Assembly (NCBI GenBank): GCA_963556695.1
Contig: CAUWAG010000004.1
Coordinates: 434,001 to 498,000, forward strand
Origin: Anthostomella pinea
Taxonomy: Eukaryota > Ascomycota > Sordariomycetes > Xylariales > Xylariaceae
DNA length: 64,000 nucleotides
Direction: 5' to 3'
How positions within the stretch are numbered: the stretch's first letter is position 1; each line of letters begins with the position of its first letter. Positions 43,959 to 56,327 of the stretch are shown piece after piece. The notes beneath the pieces are model-generated. The model was not told the DNA's origin. It saw only the letters and a program-made list of their open reading frames with translations, and ran no database searches. The position numbers were made by a program, and so were the translations under genes.

Positions 43959-44411
43959 TCCATTCGGGATTGACGTGTCCTGGGCGTTTCGCGGGTGAGG
44001 GTATGGGTCATGATGAGCGGAGGAGACGTCACTAGCTGGTTCTAGAGACGAATGATGATGGGTAGAGGATACACAACTAGCTGGTTCCAGGGATAATACA
44101 GTTTTGGACTTATGTTTTGGACTGTTGACTCTTGGTGTGTTGCCCTGCTCCCACTTATCATTACGGTGAGGAAGCGCTTGTTTGACAGAAACTGCACTTC
44201 GTGAAGACCACTGGACGGCCCTGGAAACACGATGGCACCGTCTGTTCCCCCAGACGACTGCAGGCTGCAGTGCTCTCAGCAATACAGAGCGCTTCAACCA
44301 CGTGGTCTCAAATGCCGCTACTCGCATTGAGCTTGTAAATGGTGCCCATAACGTGATGGGATTTCTCCCACTCTAGAAGTGTACCTGCAACCGTGATTTT
44401 TCACTAAGTTA
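43959..44411. other. Intergenic between converging genes
   Basis: Contains two copies of ACTAGCTGGTTC (44032 and 44075). No gene. Confidence 0.5.
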
Positions 44412-45449
44412 TCATCGCTCGCTCCGTATCTGTACAGCGCCCTTGAGAACTTGCCATGCTTCTTCAACATGATGTGGTATATCCACGTGGGCAATGAACC
44501 CTTTGCCATTGGGCCCATAACCCTCTGGATTATCTCTTAATCGCGGTATCTCTCCCATGATAAGATCAATGAAACGGTCCATACTCCACATCCCAGCCGT
44601 ATCCAACCCTGGAGTATGAGAAGTATCAAAGGTCAGTCGGGCCAGCAGGTCATTCATCTCGTCATTGGGCACACCCTTTGCCAGCTTGACCTGCGGTACA
44701 AATGTCGGCCAGCTCACAATGTGAGGGCGGCTTGCTTTATGATCCTCATACACTTTTTCGAAGCTTGCCCTCGTCCGTCGGCACATTGTAGGGTCTTGGG
44801 CCACGACGATTGAACGAGGTGAGTGAACGCCCTGGGACTCCAGCAATTTCCGCGTCATCGATGCATTCGCTCCACAATTCGTTGACTTGTTCTCGACCAA
44901 GACCGTGAAGCTATCCTGGGTGTCGCAGTCGAGCCCAAAGAATCGTTCGCCAATCGCTCGCAGGACATCAGCTTCTGCCTTATCTTGTAGACCTTGGGCG
45001 ATTTGCTTGTATTTCGGATGTCGCGAGACAGCCTCGTGCATATAGCGGGTGGAATGCCCGATACCACCGCAGATAACAAGCACAAGGCACGGCTTTATTG
45101 TCGTGCCGGCTGGGTATGTTCTCGCTTCATTGCGTTGAGCGTCAGTTAGTTGCTTTCGATCGCGACGTCCTCGGCCCATACCTCTTGTTTTTGGAAGGTT
45201 ATGGATAGTGGTGAAGACAACCTCAGCTGTGTACAAAACGGCAGAAGCGCAAAGCACAACGACATCGGTTGGAGGGGTTTCGGAGTCGGCTCTCTGAGCG
45301 TCTGTATCTGGGTCTGCCATCGGATAGAAGAGACTGGACAGATCCGCGCCATCGCGTATCTGGTCGTCCGCTAGGAACGAAGAGACGCTGTTTATAGCCC
45401 CTACTACCGAGTCCAGGAGGACATTAGATGGCGAGGGTGAGTGGCTCAT
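44412..45449 (-). CDS. DUF218 (YdcF/SanA-like) domain protein (345 aa)
   Basis: Single exon from ATG 45449. The DUF218 pattern is present: an opening strand DVVVLCASAVLYTAEVVF, LVLVICGGIGHSTRYMHEAV, an acidic helix AEADVLRAIGERFFG, the signature VLVENKSTNCGANASMTRKL, and SIVVAQDPTMCRRTRASFEKV. In bacteria the family sits at the envelope (SanA, ElyC) or is cytosolic (YdcF); fungal members lack a membrane helix, as here. Biochemical activity is unknown. About 80 N-terminal residues before the domain are fungal-specific. Intact. Confidence 0.8.
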   Translation of the reverse strand: MSHSPSPSNVLLDSVVGAINSVSSFLADDQIRDGADLSSLFYPMADPDTDAQRADSETPPTDVVVLCASAVLYTAEVVFTTIHNLPKTRGMGRGRRDRKQLTDAQRNEARTYPAGTTIKPCLVLVICGGIGHSTRYMHEAVSRHPKYKQIAQGLQDKAEADVLRAIGERFFGLDCDTQDSFTVLVENKSTNCGANASMTRKLLESQGVHSPRSIVVAQDPTMCRRTRASFEKVYEDHKASRPHIVSWPTFVPQVKLAKGVPNDEMNDLLARLTFDTSHTPGLDTAGMWSMDRFIDLIMGEIPRLRDNPEGYGPNGKGFIAHVDIPHHVEEAWQVLKGAVQIRSER

Positions 45450-46452
45450 GGTCGATCACTGTTACGTAGGTATTTCACCTGGCTGCTGGACACGGTGAAA
45501 CATTAGCCGTGCGGGAGGGTAGGTTGAGAATGCGGTTTTATGGTATGGTACGGTAAGCTAAGGTGGGCCAAGGAGGAACCGCTCTCCGGCGCAAAACCCC
45601 ATTTTTGGGGCCCGCGGTACCGGCGCACCGGAGTTACCCATTTGGGTACTCCGGTCTTACTTGTCACCATGACTCGTGCGAGCTCTAGGATGGTGCAGAG
45701 CAACATGACAGCCCTCAAGGACATGACGCCTGCTCAAGACTATCATATGTTCTTGGACTTCTTGCTGCCTGCTGATAGTCCAGCTTCGAACAGGAAGAGG
45801 ATATACCCAGCAATAGGCTTTCCTGGAGGTAGCCAATTGTCCAGCCCCTTAATCAGATGTCGATTGCTTCAAATGCTCCAATTGGTTCGAAGAAACCGGA
45901 CGAGGCCTTTGGCATGCATGACCGTGAAGAATCCCACATTAAGAATGTCGCTCAGCAAGCAATATCATGATCAGGACCAGGATCGAAAGCACAAATGTAA
46001 TCACCGCAATGGCCCGGGCCGAGACGGCTGGCATGCCGGCTGTGAGGATGAATCTTGCTCTGAGTAAGGACCCAGGACTAGAAGACAGTCCAACGGACTG
46101 TGGCTAAATGGGTAGCTGCAAGGGGAAGTGGCGGGTGCACGTCTCAAATCAGTGCGCAAGGGGCAACCGCAGGAGTGTTACGCATTTCACCGATGGGATG
46201 GACGACGAATAGGTTGTGCGTGGGAGCAGAAGTATGCATGACATCTACCCAAGTCTAAGGCTGGCTTCTATCCCTTTCTGCATTCCCTCTCGAGCGAAGT
46301 AGATCTTGCGACCAGCCACTGGTGACACTTGGAGCGCAATAGCGATTTAAAGAGGCGCCAACGCGGACGTCAATGTCACGGGCGAAGGCTTCTTGTCGAG
46401 CAAGGCATTGATTGATTCGCGAGCCTCGTGCACGAAGGCCTTTTCATAACGC
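45450..46452. other. Intergenic; no supported gene
   Basis: The plus frame 45540-46067 has no domain. A minus frame near 45950-46040 encodes a hydrophobic run (AIAVITFVLSILVLIMILL) but stops cut it on both sides. Confidence 0.4.
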
Positions 46453-46467
46453 TGGTACCAGCCCGGC

Positions 46468-46794
46468 TTGTTTGTTTGTTTGTTTGTTTGTTTTGTATTT
46501 AACGTGGGGGTAGCTCCTCAGTAGTGCAAACTACGCCTCCCAGAGCCTCTGTATCGCAGGGTTATGGAGGTCTCAAGATAATAAGTACAGTCAGTCCCGC
46601 TCACGGGCCCATCCCCGTTGTTGCGGCGGTATGACCTTGGGGTCATCCATCTGGTCCTTCAAGAAAAGCTATCTATCGGGGGCAGATTGTTGAAAAGAAC
46701 TTGCTCTTCTCCACGAATTTTGCCCATTCTGTGCTCCTCTCCCCTAAGTATTGTAAACAAGCTGCCCTAGGCGAGTACCTAGACAGCAGCCGGT
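46468..46794 (-). mobile_element. LINE copy 3, 5'-truncated
   Basis: 327 bp matching the 3' end of LINE copies 1 and 2 on the minus strand, with a (GTTT)n run (AAAC tail reversed) at 46468-46490 and the match fading at about 46790. It is bracketed by the exact 15-bp duplication TGGTACCAGCCCGGC (46453-46467 and 46795-46809), the same duplication length as copy 2. A typical dead-on-arrival LINE insertion. Confidence 0.92.
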
Positions 46795-46809
46795 TGGTAC
46801 CAGCCCGGC

Positions 46810-47397
46810 GTTGCGCCAATCTTCACGAAGCCGTCGCCACCGCTGAACACGATCCATTCCGCCGAAGAACAAGGTTGGTGGAGCATTTCCCCTCGATTCC
46901 GAATATCTCAGTCGGGCTGTCATATCCAACCTGGGATGTCCTCGAATGGTAGAAGTAGGTGACTTGGCTGTCGTATTGACTGGCGGCATTGTGATGTCTA
47001 AAGGAGACGATGTCCGAAGGAGAAGCGTGAGGGCACGGATACGGTCCCAGAGCTAGAACGATACTTTGAGCGTTTCCTGTCGCCGTAGCTTGGAGGCTTG
47101 GTAAGTCCAAAAATGCTGGCGTAGAAAGGCAGTCGACATTTGATGAGTCGTCTCACAAATCACTCTCGGCGGCATCTACACCGAGCTTTCGTATCTTTGT
47201 CCTGCCGAAGCTACAGAACGATCGTCACTTCCCCACAAGCACTCTCCACCCCCGTGCGGTTTGGACAGCTCTCGGCCTGCGCAAATGCTCTGAACTATGC
47301 ATGAATCGCTTCAAATGGCGAGTATATACTACTGTCCTGCCGCAATGACTCACGCCTCAACCTTCTATCTGCGTCCAACGAGTACGGTCTGTACAAC
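46810..47397. other. Intergenic, upstream of the sugar transporter
   Basis: No supported gene. AGTATATACT at about 47320 may serve as TATA element for the transporter. Confidence 0.45.
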
Positions 47398-49363
47398 ATG
47401 GGCTTTCGTTCGACGACTGGAGGTCTGAAAGGTCGGCGGCTGCATTGGGCAGTCACAGGTAAGATATCTAGAAGGAAAACATTATCAACAACGCCGATCC
47501 TGACGTCCTTCAGCGGCATCGTGTCAAGCCTTCCTCCTCCTCGGTTATGACCAAGGAGTCATGAGCGGATTGGTCGGTGCCGACAACGCATTTGCAGCGC
47601 AGTTCGGCAATTCAGGGCCTACCATGCAAGGAATCATCACAAGCATATACGATATGGATGCGCAGCAGGCTGTCTTTTCTGCTTCGCTTATGGCGAGCGC
47701 TTTGGGCGCAAGGCTATGATCTTCGCAGGCGGCAGTACGATGATAGTGGGCACAATCTTGCTTGGCTCGTCGAACACCCTGGCACAGGTTCTGGTTGGTC
47801 GAATCGTGACAGGCATAGGCAACGGTTTCAACTCCTCGACTGTACCCGCATACCAGTCTGAGTTCGCTCGACCGGAGATACGAGGCATGCTGCTTTGTGC
47901 TCAGGGCACAGTGACGATCGTTGGACTTTGCATTGCCTACTGGTGAGCATCGGTTACGTCTGATCAATAGTACGATGTAACACTGATGCGGTTGTCAGGC
48001 TCGACTATGGCTTGTCCTTCGTCTCCGGTGGCGTCCAATGGCGCTTTCCCATCAGCGCATGTCAAATCCAACAGTTCTATTCTCCTCATCATATGTCACT
48101 TGCTGATCTCAACCATTCAGGTAGTTTCAAGCCTTCTTCGCCGTCTTTCTCGTCCTGCAGATGCTGTTGCTCCCTGAGACGCCAAGGTGGTTGATCGAGA
48201 AAGGCCGCATCTCCGAGGCCGGTCTCATTCTTGCCCGCCTGCAATCGAATGACGCTACACCCGAGGACGAGGAAGTCGTCTTTCTCCGACGCCAAATTGA
48301 GTCATCCATCGAGATCGAGCCTGCTGGTGGTCCCTTCCAGTACAGCGAACTGATCAAGGGTGGCAAGATCCAGAACTTCAGGCGACTGATACTCTGCGGT
48401 ATGGTGAACCTGATGCAACAATTCACCGGAGCGAACATGTGAGCATAGTGATTGGCAAGGTCTTCAAAGCTTGAGACATCCGCTGACACCTACACTATTG
48501 CTCCAGGATCAATTACTATGCTCCTGTAGTCTACACCAACGCCGTGGGCCTGTCTCGGAACCTCTCGCTGATCCTGGGCGGCTGTACCTCCCTCACATAC
48601 CTAGCCGGCTCCGTCATCCCGCTCTTCGTTGTCGACCGCTTCGGCCGCCGTACGCTACTCATGTGGTCAGCAGCTGGACTCTGCTTCTGCTTTGCCATGA
48701 CCTCGATCCTACTCAGCGTTGGCTCACTTGGAGCGTCCTACGGAGCTATAGCCATGATCTTCTTGTTCCAGATCTTCATAGGTCTCGGCTGGCTTCCGAT
48801 ACCGTGGTTCTATCCTAGCGAGGTGACGACTACCCGGATACGGAGCCGAGGACAGGTACGTGTGCTGATGGGTAGAACCACTAAGGCCACCTGAGACGTC
48901 CCAGATACCCGAACACTTTCGAGGCATCCGCTGACCCTTACACCCATCGCTTTTAGGCCTTTGGCGGCTTCACCAATTGGATGTGCGTCTTTACTGTGGT
49001 CCAGACTACGCCGATTGCTATTGATAGTATCGGGTGGCGGACGTTCATCATCTTTGCTGTCTTCAGCGCTTGTTGGGTGAGCATCTTTCCCGAACACACG
49101 TAGCTGAGACACTCGCTGACGGCGCGCTCACGCAGATGCCCATCGTCTACTGCTTCTTCCCAGAGAGCAGCCGGCTTCAGCTCGAGGACATCAACCATCT
49201 ATTCGAGAAGCGTGGCATCACCGGCGGTGTGTTCAGATCCAAGGGCGGTAGAACAGTCGAGCCAGGCTACCATACCACACATCCGAACATGGAGGTCTTC
49301 GAGAAGTCGCATGAAGATGCCTCGGTAAGGGAGAAGGTACCGGTCAAGAGCATTAATGTATGA
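47398..49363 (+). pseudogene. MFS sugar transporter, seven exons, one-base deletion in exon 2
   Basis: Exons 47398-47458, 47514-47942, 47999-48056, 48125-48438, 48507-48855, 48957-49076 and 49136-49363 sum to 1559 nt, one short of 520 codons. The frame is lost near 47654-47656 (GATATGGATGC), where one more base would continue YDI into GCAAGCLFCFAYGERFGRK. All other junctions keep frame; intron 3 appears to be GC-AG. Sugar-porter marks: AFLLLGYDQGVMSGLVGADN (TM1), GERFGRK, LVGRIVTGIGNGF, LLLPETPRWLIEKGR, NYYAP, VDRFGRRTLLMW and PIVYCFFPESSRLQLEDI. It belongs to the fungal hexose/lactose/quinate porter group of the plasma membrane; substrate unknown. Either a fresh pseudogene or a sequencing error. 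Confidence 0.88.
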
Positions 49364-50689
49364 CACTGATATCGTAATGTTCTTCACGAAACGAACAAAC
49401 AGCCTTGATTGGACAAGCCACTGTTTCTCGGCAAGCAAAGCATTGCTAGCAAGCTTATTTGCTAGCCCCAGTTAATTAAGCATCTCGCTAGATCTTAGGA
49501 AGAGAGTAATGGCTTGCCCATAGGCGTTTTGCTGCGTAGCCTTGGCATTTCTGTCAATGATTGCCAACGAAATACTACGAAAGCGTGCAAGTTGGTATGT
49601 TGTGATGAGGCTTACTGGTCCGCTGAGACTGGCGATGGCCGGTCTGCTAGGACCACATATCTCTGCCCGGAGTGTTGAGGTTCTAGGATGGGGTGCTGGA
49701 CCTCTCCTACTTAGGCTGTTGTTATCTGACTGACAGATAAGCACATGAACTTACAGTGCCTAAGGCCAACAACATTATATTCCGGACTCCTGAATAATGG
49801 TGGCTGAGAAACTTGGCGGCCGGATCTTGGAACCACTCCGTTGTGATAGTGTTGCATTCAGAGTTATCGCATCACACGCGTCCAGTGGGACTTGTGCCCG
49901 TTCAAAAGATGCGCGTCTCAATAGTAACTTGAAGTCCAGTGTTGCTGGCTAATGCGTCGTGGAGTACCGTCCTCGATCATATCAGAGTTCCATGTGAGTT
50001 CTCGGTCGCTGAGTGAGCAACTTCGAAATCGACCTGATTGTGTTGGAAGGACTGTCGTATTGGGACACGACAGCTCTTCGAAATCGACCAAGAAGGCAGA
50101 GTCCCGCTAGACCGGGGTTAGGGCGCCCCCCTGGTGCTAAGACACAAACAAGCTGTCGCTCTTTCTCGTCTATCTACTTTCACTGCGTGTGTAGGGAACA
50201 TATCGGACAGTCTCTCAGTAATTCCGAATCACACGTGCCTGGTCTGGACTTGCGAGTCCATAACCGACCCAGACCACGAGGTTATGTGGCTACACTGAAC
50301 ACTTAGAAGTTTCGGTACACCTCGTAATCGAAGTCTTGGATACTCAGGGGTATTTTCCATTCGTGAAATAGTCACTCCAGAACAAGCGTGAAGCGTGGCT
50401 TGTGTGAATGTAATACAATTATGTGAGAGTTGACACAAATCAGCAAGGAACGCTCGTATGCGAAGGAGAGGTTCTGTAACTTGTCCCACCAACGCCGAGT
50501 GTCCGTCTCTGTCAGAATAGACTAACTAGACAAGTTTGTCGAGTAATAAAGTAGCTACGACAAGTGCAATAGTTGTTCACACGCCCTGGGACAGTTGAGT
50601 TTGGCCTCCCAAGTAGCGAATGGGGTTGGACCACCGCCACACTGGCACACACATCAACGTACAGATAGAGTTTGCTTGGGAAACGTGTT
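49364..50689. other. Intergenic; no supported gene
   Basis: Only short frames. Ends in the poly-C run. Confidence 0.45.
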
Positions 50690-50703
50690 CCCCCCCCCCC
50701 CCC
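50690..50703 (+). repeat. Run of 14 cytosines
   Basis: Uninterrupted C14, 212 bp before the host ATG at 50915, in its presumed promoter. Such a run is length-unstable and also error-prone in sequencing. Confidence 0.9.
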
Positions 50704-50914
50704 TGAGCGGCAGAAAACCTTCATGTCCTCAATCGGAGAAAGGCTCTGCTCTAGTATTTATCATCCTCGTCTTCTCCAGGTTGCCACAAGAAAACTCATC
50801 AATCCTTCAATCAGTCGGACTACACAGACACACTTTCCAATATTCGCACCGAATCATCCTTCTGGTCATACACTACCTAGCGCAACAGACACTTTCACGA
50901 TTGATACACCGACC

Positions 50915-50929
50915 ATGGACGTCACGAAC
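50915..50929 (+). other. LINE target-site duplication, left copy (host start codon)
   Basis: ATGGACGTCACGAAC is repeated exactly at 56528-56542. It follows a leader ending ACACCGACC, good start context, so the LINE landed five codons into a host reading frame. Confidence 0.9.
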
Positions 50930-51066
50930 ACACTCTTACCAAAAACAACTATTTTTCTTGGCGCCCCGCTGTTAGGGCGCAACCTCTATATCTGCACTAA
51001 AACAGGCATTTATTTCAGTACCTGACTATCCTTGCCAAGGCACAGAAAAATTTTCTCACAAGCTGG

Positions 51067-52644
51067 ATGGCACCCCTTCACGATAGGCCCCCAAATACGC
51101 CAGTGGCCGTCCCAAAGACGACTACTGGCGGCGTGCTCAAATCCCCGGTCCCTAAAAGAACATATGGCCCGGCAACCCCAAGCAAGCTCCGCCAGGCACT
51201 GCTCGACGACATCAACAGCAGCCTGTCACAGGTCTCTGAGGCTGACTTCACCATTGTTTCCCCTCTGAAAGGAAAATCCCGAAATATTAATACTAGCAGC
51301 ATTATTGATATGGAAATACCTCAATCAAATGAAATCTCTACAGACCAAGCCATTAGAGGCGATACAGGGAACAAGGTCTCTTCCTCAAAGTGCCAGGACT
51401 AAGTAGCCAAAATACTGGCTAAAGACAAGCATCTCTATGAAGCCAGGATGACAATGTTTCAAGAGTGTGCTGCAGCAGTTGATAAGACACTGGAAAAAGC
51501 TGGAACCGAACTATACTCTCATGCCAAGGAGTTCAGCGCTTTCTTCTCCAAATGCCTGAACGAGTGGCTGGAAACCCGAGATCTGCCCAAAAGAAAGACC
51601 ACTCCTGGCGGGATAGGGATAGGGAAGCCCACCATGACCTTCGCCCAAGCTGTCTCCTCTGGCCAACGACAGTATCCATGGACAGTCAACACTACCATGA
51701 AGAAAACACAGCCTGGCGCCCTCATCACTGCCAACCAACTGAAGAAGAAGCAGGATGATCTCCGGGTCTTTGTCCGCATGGATAATAGCCACCTAGAGCC
51801 TTATGGAATCAAGTCTACACTGAACAGAAGACTTAAGTTCCACCCTCAGGAACTTAGAGAAGTGACACGGTGTCCTTCTGGTTTTACCTTACACCCAAGG
51901 GACAAGCCAACTCAGGCTAAGCTTCTAGCTTTCCAAGAAGAAATTGCTGACATTCTCAAGGCACAAAAGATTGAGACCCACACAGTCTAGCATCATTACA
52001 AGGTCAATGGATGCCCAAGAAAGGTCATCAGTGCAGAAGGGTTCACAATCGATATTACTGACACTGTTGTTGCCGATGAAATTGAAGCCCAAACAGGCGA
52101 CAGACCTCTGAGGTGCATACTCTCAAAGAACACGATTGATTCTAATCCAGAAACTACATGGATAATCTCTCTGCCCAGTGCAGCAAGGAAACCATTCACG
52201 CTTTTTGCCCACTCAATGACCTCAAGGCATATTCAACACACCCCCAAGGTTCACCAGTGTGCAAGCTGCTTCAGATACCATGGTAGGAATTACCGATGCG
52301 AAAAGCAAGTATGTGCACACTGCGCCAACACAGTACACCAGGGAGAGTGCGAAAAACCAATCCCAAAGTGTGTCAACTGCAAAGGACCTCATGCTGCCAA
52401 CTTCGACAAATGCCCTGCCCGCCCCAAGGTTGTGAAAGGTACCATCCATAAGCACACATGGGAACAAATCCAGGAAATAAGGCTAGCCGGAGAAAGAGCC
52501 AGATCCAAGGCCTTCAACGAAGCAGGCAGAAACCAAGCTGGGTCAACACCTAGCAATAATAACAAAGACACCACAATGCAAATCGACACAACAGATACAA
52601 CTCATCCCAGAGATGCCGATACCATTGTTGTCAGTCAATGTTAG
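51067..52644 (+). pseudogene. LINE copy 2 ORF1
   Basis: Starts MAPLHDRPPNTPVAVPK. In-frame TAA at 51400-51402 (the same codon is TAA in copy 1), resumes at MTMFQECAAAVDKTLEKAG, and a TAG at 51988-51990 replaces a Trp still present in copy 1. After it a frame continues to the zinc-knuckle region (52216-52644), identical in protein to copy 1. It ends at TAG 52642, overlapping ORF2's ATG at 52638 by seven bases. Confidence 0.85.
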
Positions 52645-55600
52645 GTACATCAAACGAAACACATCGACACGGGCATCTAGTCATCCATTCTGTGAATACA
52701 GCAGGGGGACAAAAGAGTGCAGGCCCTACAGAGTTAGCCATCAACCTGGCTGACTATAAAGGAGAACAAGCAGACATCATTCTGATGCAAGAGCCCTGGG
52801 TTGGCATACCACCAGGCAGGAGAATGGGAGTAAAGACACATCCCAATTACGATATATACTCCCCAGTGGATTCCTGGGACAGCGACAGTACACGGCCCAG
52901 ATCTCTTATCTATGTGAGAAAATACCTTCAAGCGGATCAACTTCGGCCCTATGCTACACGAGACATCACCTGGGTCAAGGTACAAGGCATTACATTTGCC
53001 AGTGTCTACCGGCCATGTGACAACCCACAGGAAGTGGATGACATTCTGGAAGTATGGACTCCACCTTTTGGCTGCGTTATAGCTGGAGATTTCAATGCTG
53101 GCGACACATCCTGGGACTCAAGCAATCCAGGATATCATGGTGGTGCTATACTTGCACAAACTATGGCAGACCATGGACTGGATCTGATTTCTGAACCAGA
53201 TGTCCCGACACATGATGACGGAAATGTACTAGATCTGGTGTTCTCTGATGTCCCCATGGCTGAAGCCTCAGTCAATGATGCACTTCAGTGCACCTCAGAT
53301 CATGAGACATTACGAATAGTCATTCCAATCCAGGGAGATCTGGACTGAGTACCCAAGGCCAATCATTGGATAGTACCGGACGATAAACTACAGGAGCTGG
53401 CAGATAATGTCCAAACCAGGATTCATGAACTCCCCCGGCTGGGTGTATCCCCTGGCCAGGTGGACACCTTTACACAAAGCCTGATCAACATGATCCAAGG
53501 CTGTATTAGGACAGTGGGCAAGAGGCCCCGTCAATCTAGGCCCACTGCTTGGTGGAATGATGACTGCAAAGCAGCTGTTCAGACATACAGGGCCCTTTCC
53601 AAACAGACTACAAGCCAAGAAGGACAGAATTCAGCCCGACGGGAATTTCGCGGCGTGGTTCGGAAAGCTAGGAGAGAATACTGGCAGACTCTAATCAATT
53701 CAGCAACTGAGCCAAAGGACCTATACAGAATCGTCTCTTAGCACAAGCTATTAACAGGATTACGTTCCCCCCTAATCATCATAGGAGACCAAATATTCGA
53801 GTCACAAGAAAGCAAGGCAAATGCACTACGTTTAGCCACGCTTGAACGAAGTACCTCAGACAACGATATCATCGACCCCTGGTCCGCTCAGATCATACAA
53901 CCCAAGCCACACATCCCCCTTGAATACCACGTCGGACTGGAAGAGGCTGAAGGGTGCACTTTAGGAACCAAGAGCAACTCCCCGGGAGTAGATACCCTCA
54001 CAGTACGGATTCTGAAAGCTTGCTGGCCAGTCATTGGGGAGCATATCAGAGCCCTTTTCCAGACCTGCCTACAGATTGGACACCACCCTAAACCATTCAA
54101 AGTAGCTGAGGTGGTGATGATCCCAAAACCAGGAAAGAAAGACTACTCCAATCCCAGGGCCTACAGACCAATATCGCTACTGTCATGTCTTGGCAAGGGC
54201 CTAGAACGACTCATTGCGAAAAGACTTACCTGGTTTGTTGTCAAACTTGGAATTCTAGCTCCACAACATTTTGGAGCTCTACCAAAGCGCTCTGCCACTG
54301 ACCTGGTAGCTGCACTCATACACGATATTGAGCAGGCCCTTGACCAAGGCCTCGTTGCAACGGTAGTCATATCAGATGTGAAAGGGGCCTTTGATGCTGC
54401 CCTAATGGGACGGCTGGTGGTTCGCATGAGAGAACAGGGCTGGCCAGGCTTTCTCATAAGATGGGTCCAGTCGTTCATGTCCGAGCGGTCCGCAAGAGTT
54501 CGGTTTGAAGGTACTGTGACCGATATAAAAGCTCTCACTTGTGGGCTCCCACAAGGCTCACCAGTCTCTCCAATCCTCTACATGCTGTATACAGAGCCAA
54601 TCTGTGCCCGACTTGGCATGAAAAGAAGACGCTTTGGATATGCAGATAACCTAGCAACACTCTGCATTGGAAAGAACCTTAAAGAAACAGCTACAGAGGC
54701 TTCTGAAAACCTTCATTTGCTCAACCAATGGGGATATAACAATGCTATTGAATTTGATCCCGACAAAACCGAGATCATGCACTTCTCACGGAAAAAGAAC
54801 TCAGATAACCCCCCAGTTTGCCACGGAACAATGAACAAAATAGCTAAGCATTCCATGCGATGGCTAGGTGTCCTTCTGGATAAGAAACTAAACTTCAAAG
54901 ACCATGTTTCTCACTGGGCCAAGAAAGCTAGTAGGGTAGCAAATCACCTTCGAGGACTATGCAACACAGTCAAAGAACTTCCAGTAAAGTCAACCAAGAG
55001 GGCTGTGAAAGCTTGTGTTATTCCTATTCTCACACATGGCCTGGAGGCCTGGTACCCAGGAATCGAGAAAGCTGGGAGCTTAGGTGAGACATCAGCATGT
55101 CGCATTAAGGGGCTTCTTAGAACAATAGATGCCGTACTACGAACGGCGATCAGGGCTATCTTGCCAGTCTGGAAAACACACCCTGGACATATCTTATACT
55201 TTGAATCGCAGATTCCCCCAGCAGGAGTTCTTGCAGAGTCAATAAGACGACGTCACGGCCTCCGATTAGGACGAATAGATCAGAGACACCCTCTGGTTGG
55301 CAGGCTCCAAATACAAGCTCGCAAGGATCCAACAAGGCTACAAAGGAGCTTCCAGCTAGTCCCTGACTTCCAGAGACCAATACTTACCAGGCCATCATGG
55401 AAGAAACGCCCAATCCGCAAAGACAAAGACAAAGAAACAGAGCTCTTCAAGCAATGGCTACAAGAGAGAAACATGAACACTGACCTTGTCATCTACTCAG
55501 ATGGATCACAATTGGATGACCAAGGCGCAACCCGCACTGGATGGGGTTATACCATCAGGAAAGGCGGCACTATACAAGAAGTATACCGGGGAAAGGGCAG

Positions 55601-56327
55601 ACTTCTCCAAGCAGAAGTAGTAGATGCTGAAGTCCATGGTGCTCTCCAAGGTCTTGTAACAGCCAGGGCAATTGGACACGGAAAACAGCTATATGTCTGC
55701 CTGGACAACACGTCAGTGGTAGATGGGCTCAATAGGACTCCACCCGAGACATCACAAAACATTTTTCTACGATTTCAAGAACTTGCCACAGCACACACTC
55801 CTGGAGTGACCGTCAAATGGATTCCTGGACACAGAGATATTGATGGCAACGAAGCTGCCGATACACTAGCAAAAGAGGGTACCATGCTAGAAACAGACAC
55901 AACAAATCTTCCTACAATCTCTTGGGTCAAGAGAGATCTCAAAAGACAGGGCAAGAAAGAGTTCAACCAATGGTGGAAAGACCAATCAGAATCTAGGTAT
56001 TAAGAAGTATACTCACATGCAGTAACTGAAAGAGACCTTATATCTTTTAAGAGGAGTACTTTACACAGACTTCTAGCGGCCAGATCTGGACATGGCGACT
56101 TTGCCAGATACCATGAACGCTTTGGGCACACAGACTCGAATGATCACTGCAGCTGTGGTGAGAAGAAAACACCACAACACATTTTCTTTTGTAAGAGGCT
56201 GGGGAAAAATCGGCTACTGCCTAGGCATTCGCCTAGGGCAGCTTGTTTACAATACTTAGAGGAGAGGAGCACAAAATGGACAAAATTCGTGGAGAAGAGC
56301 AAGTTCTTTTCAACAATCTGCCCCTGA
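52638..56327 (+). pseudogene. LINE copy 2 ORF2 (endonuclease, reverse transcriptase, RNase H)
   Basis: One frame of 1230 codons broken by three stops: TGA 53346, TAG 53739 and TAA 56001, each explained by C-to-T or G-to-A. Domains in order: AP-type endonuclease (IILMQEPWVGIPPGRR, VIAGDFNAGDTSW, CTSDHETLRI; residues 1-235), RT (AYRPISLLSCLGKGLERL, SDVKGAFDAA, GLPQGSPVSPIL, FGYADN; about 490-690), RNase H (VIYSDGSQLDDQGATRTGWG, VKWIPGHRDIDGNEAADTLA; about 945-1085), and a terminal CSCGEKKTPQHIFFC motif. The RT catalytic pair is DN rather than DD (54645-54650), a G-to-A change that should abolish polymerisation. Confidence 0.9.
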
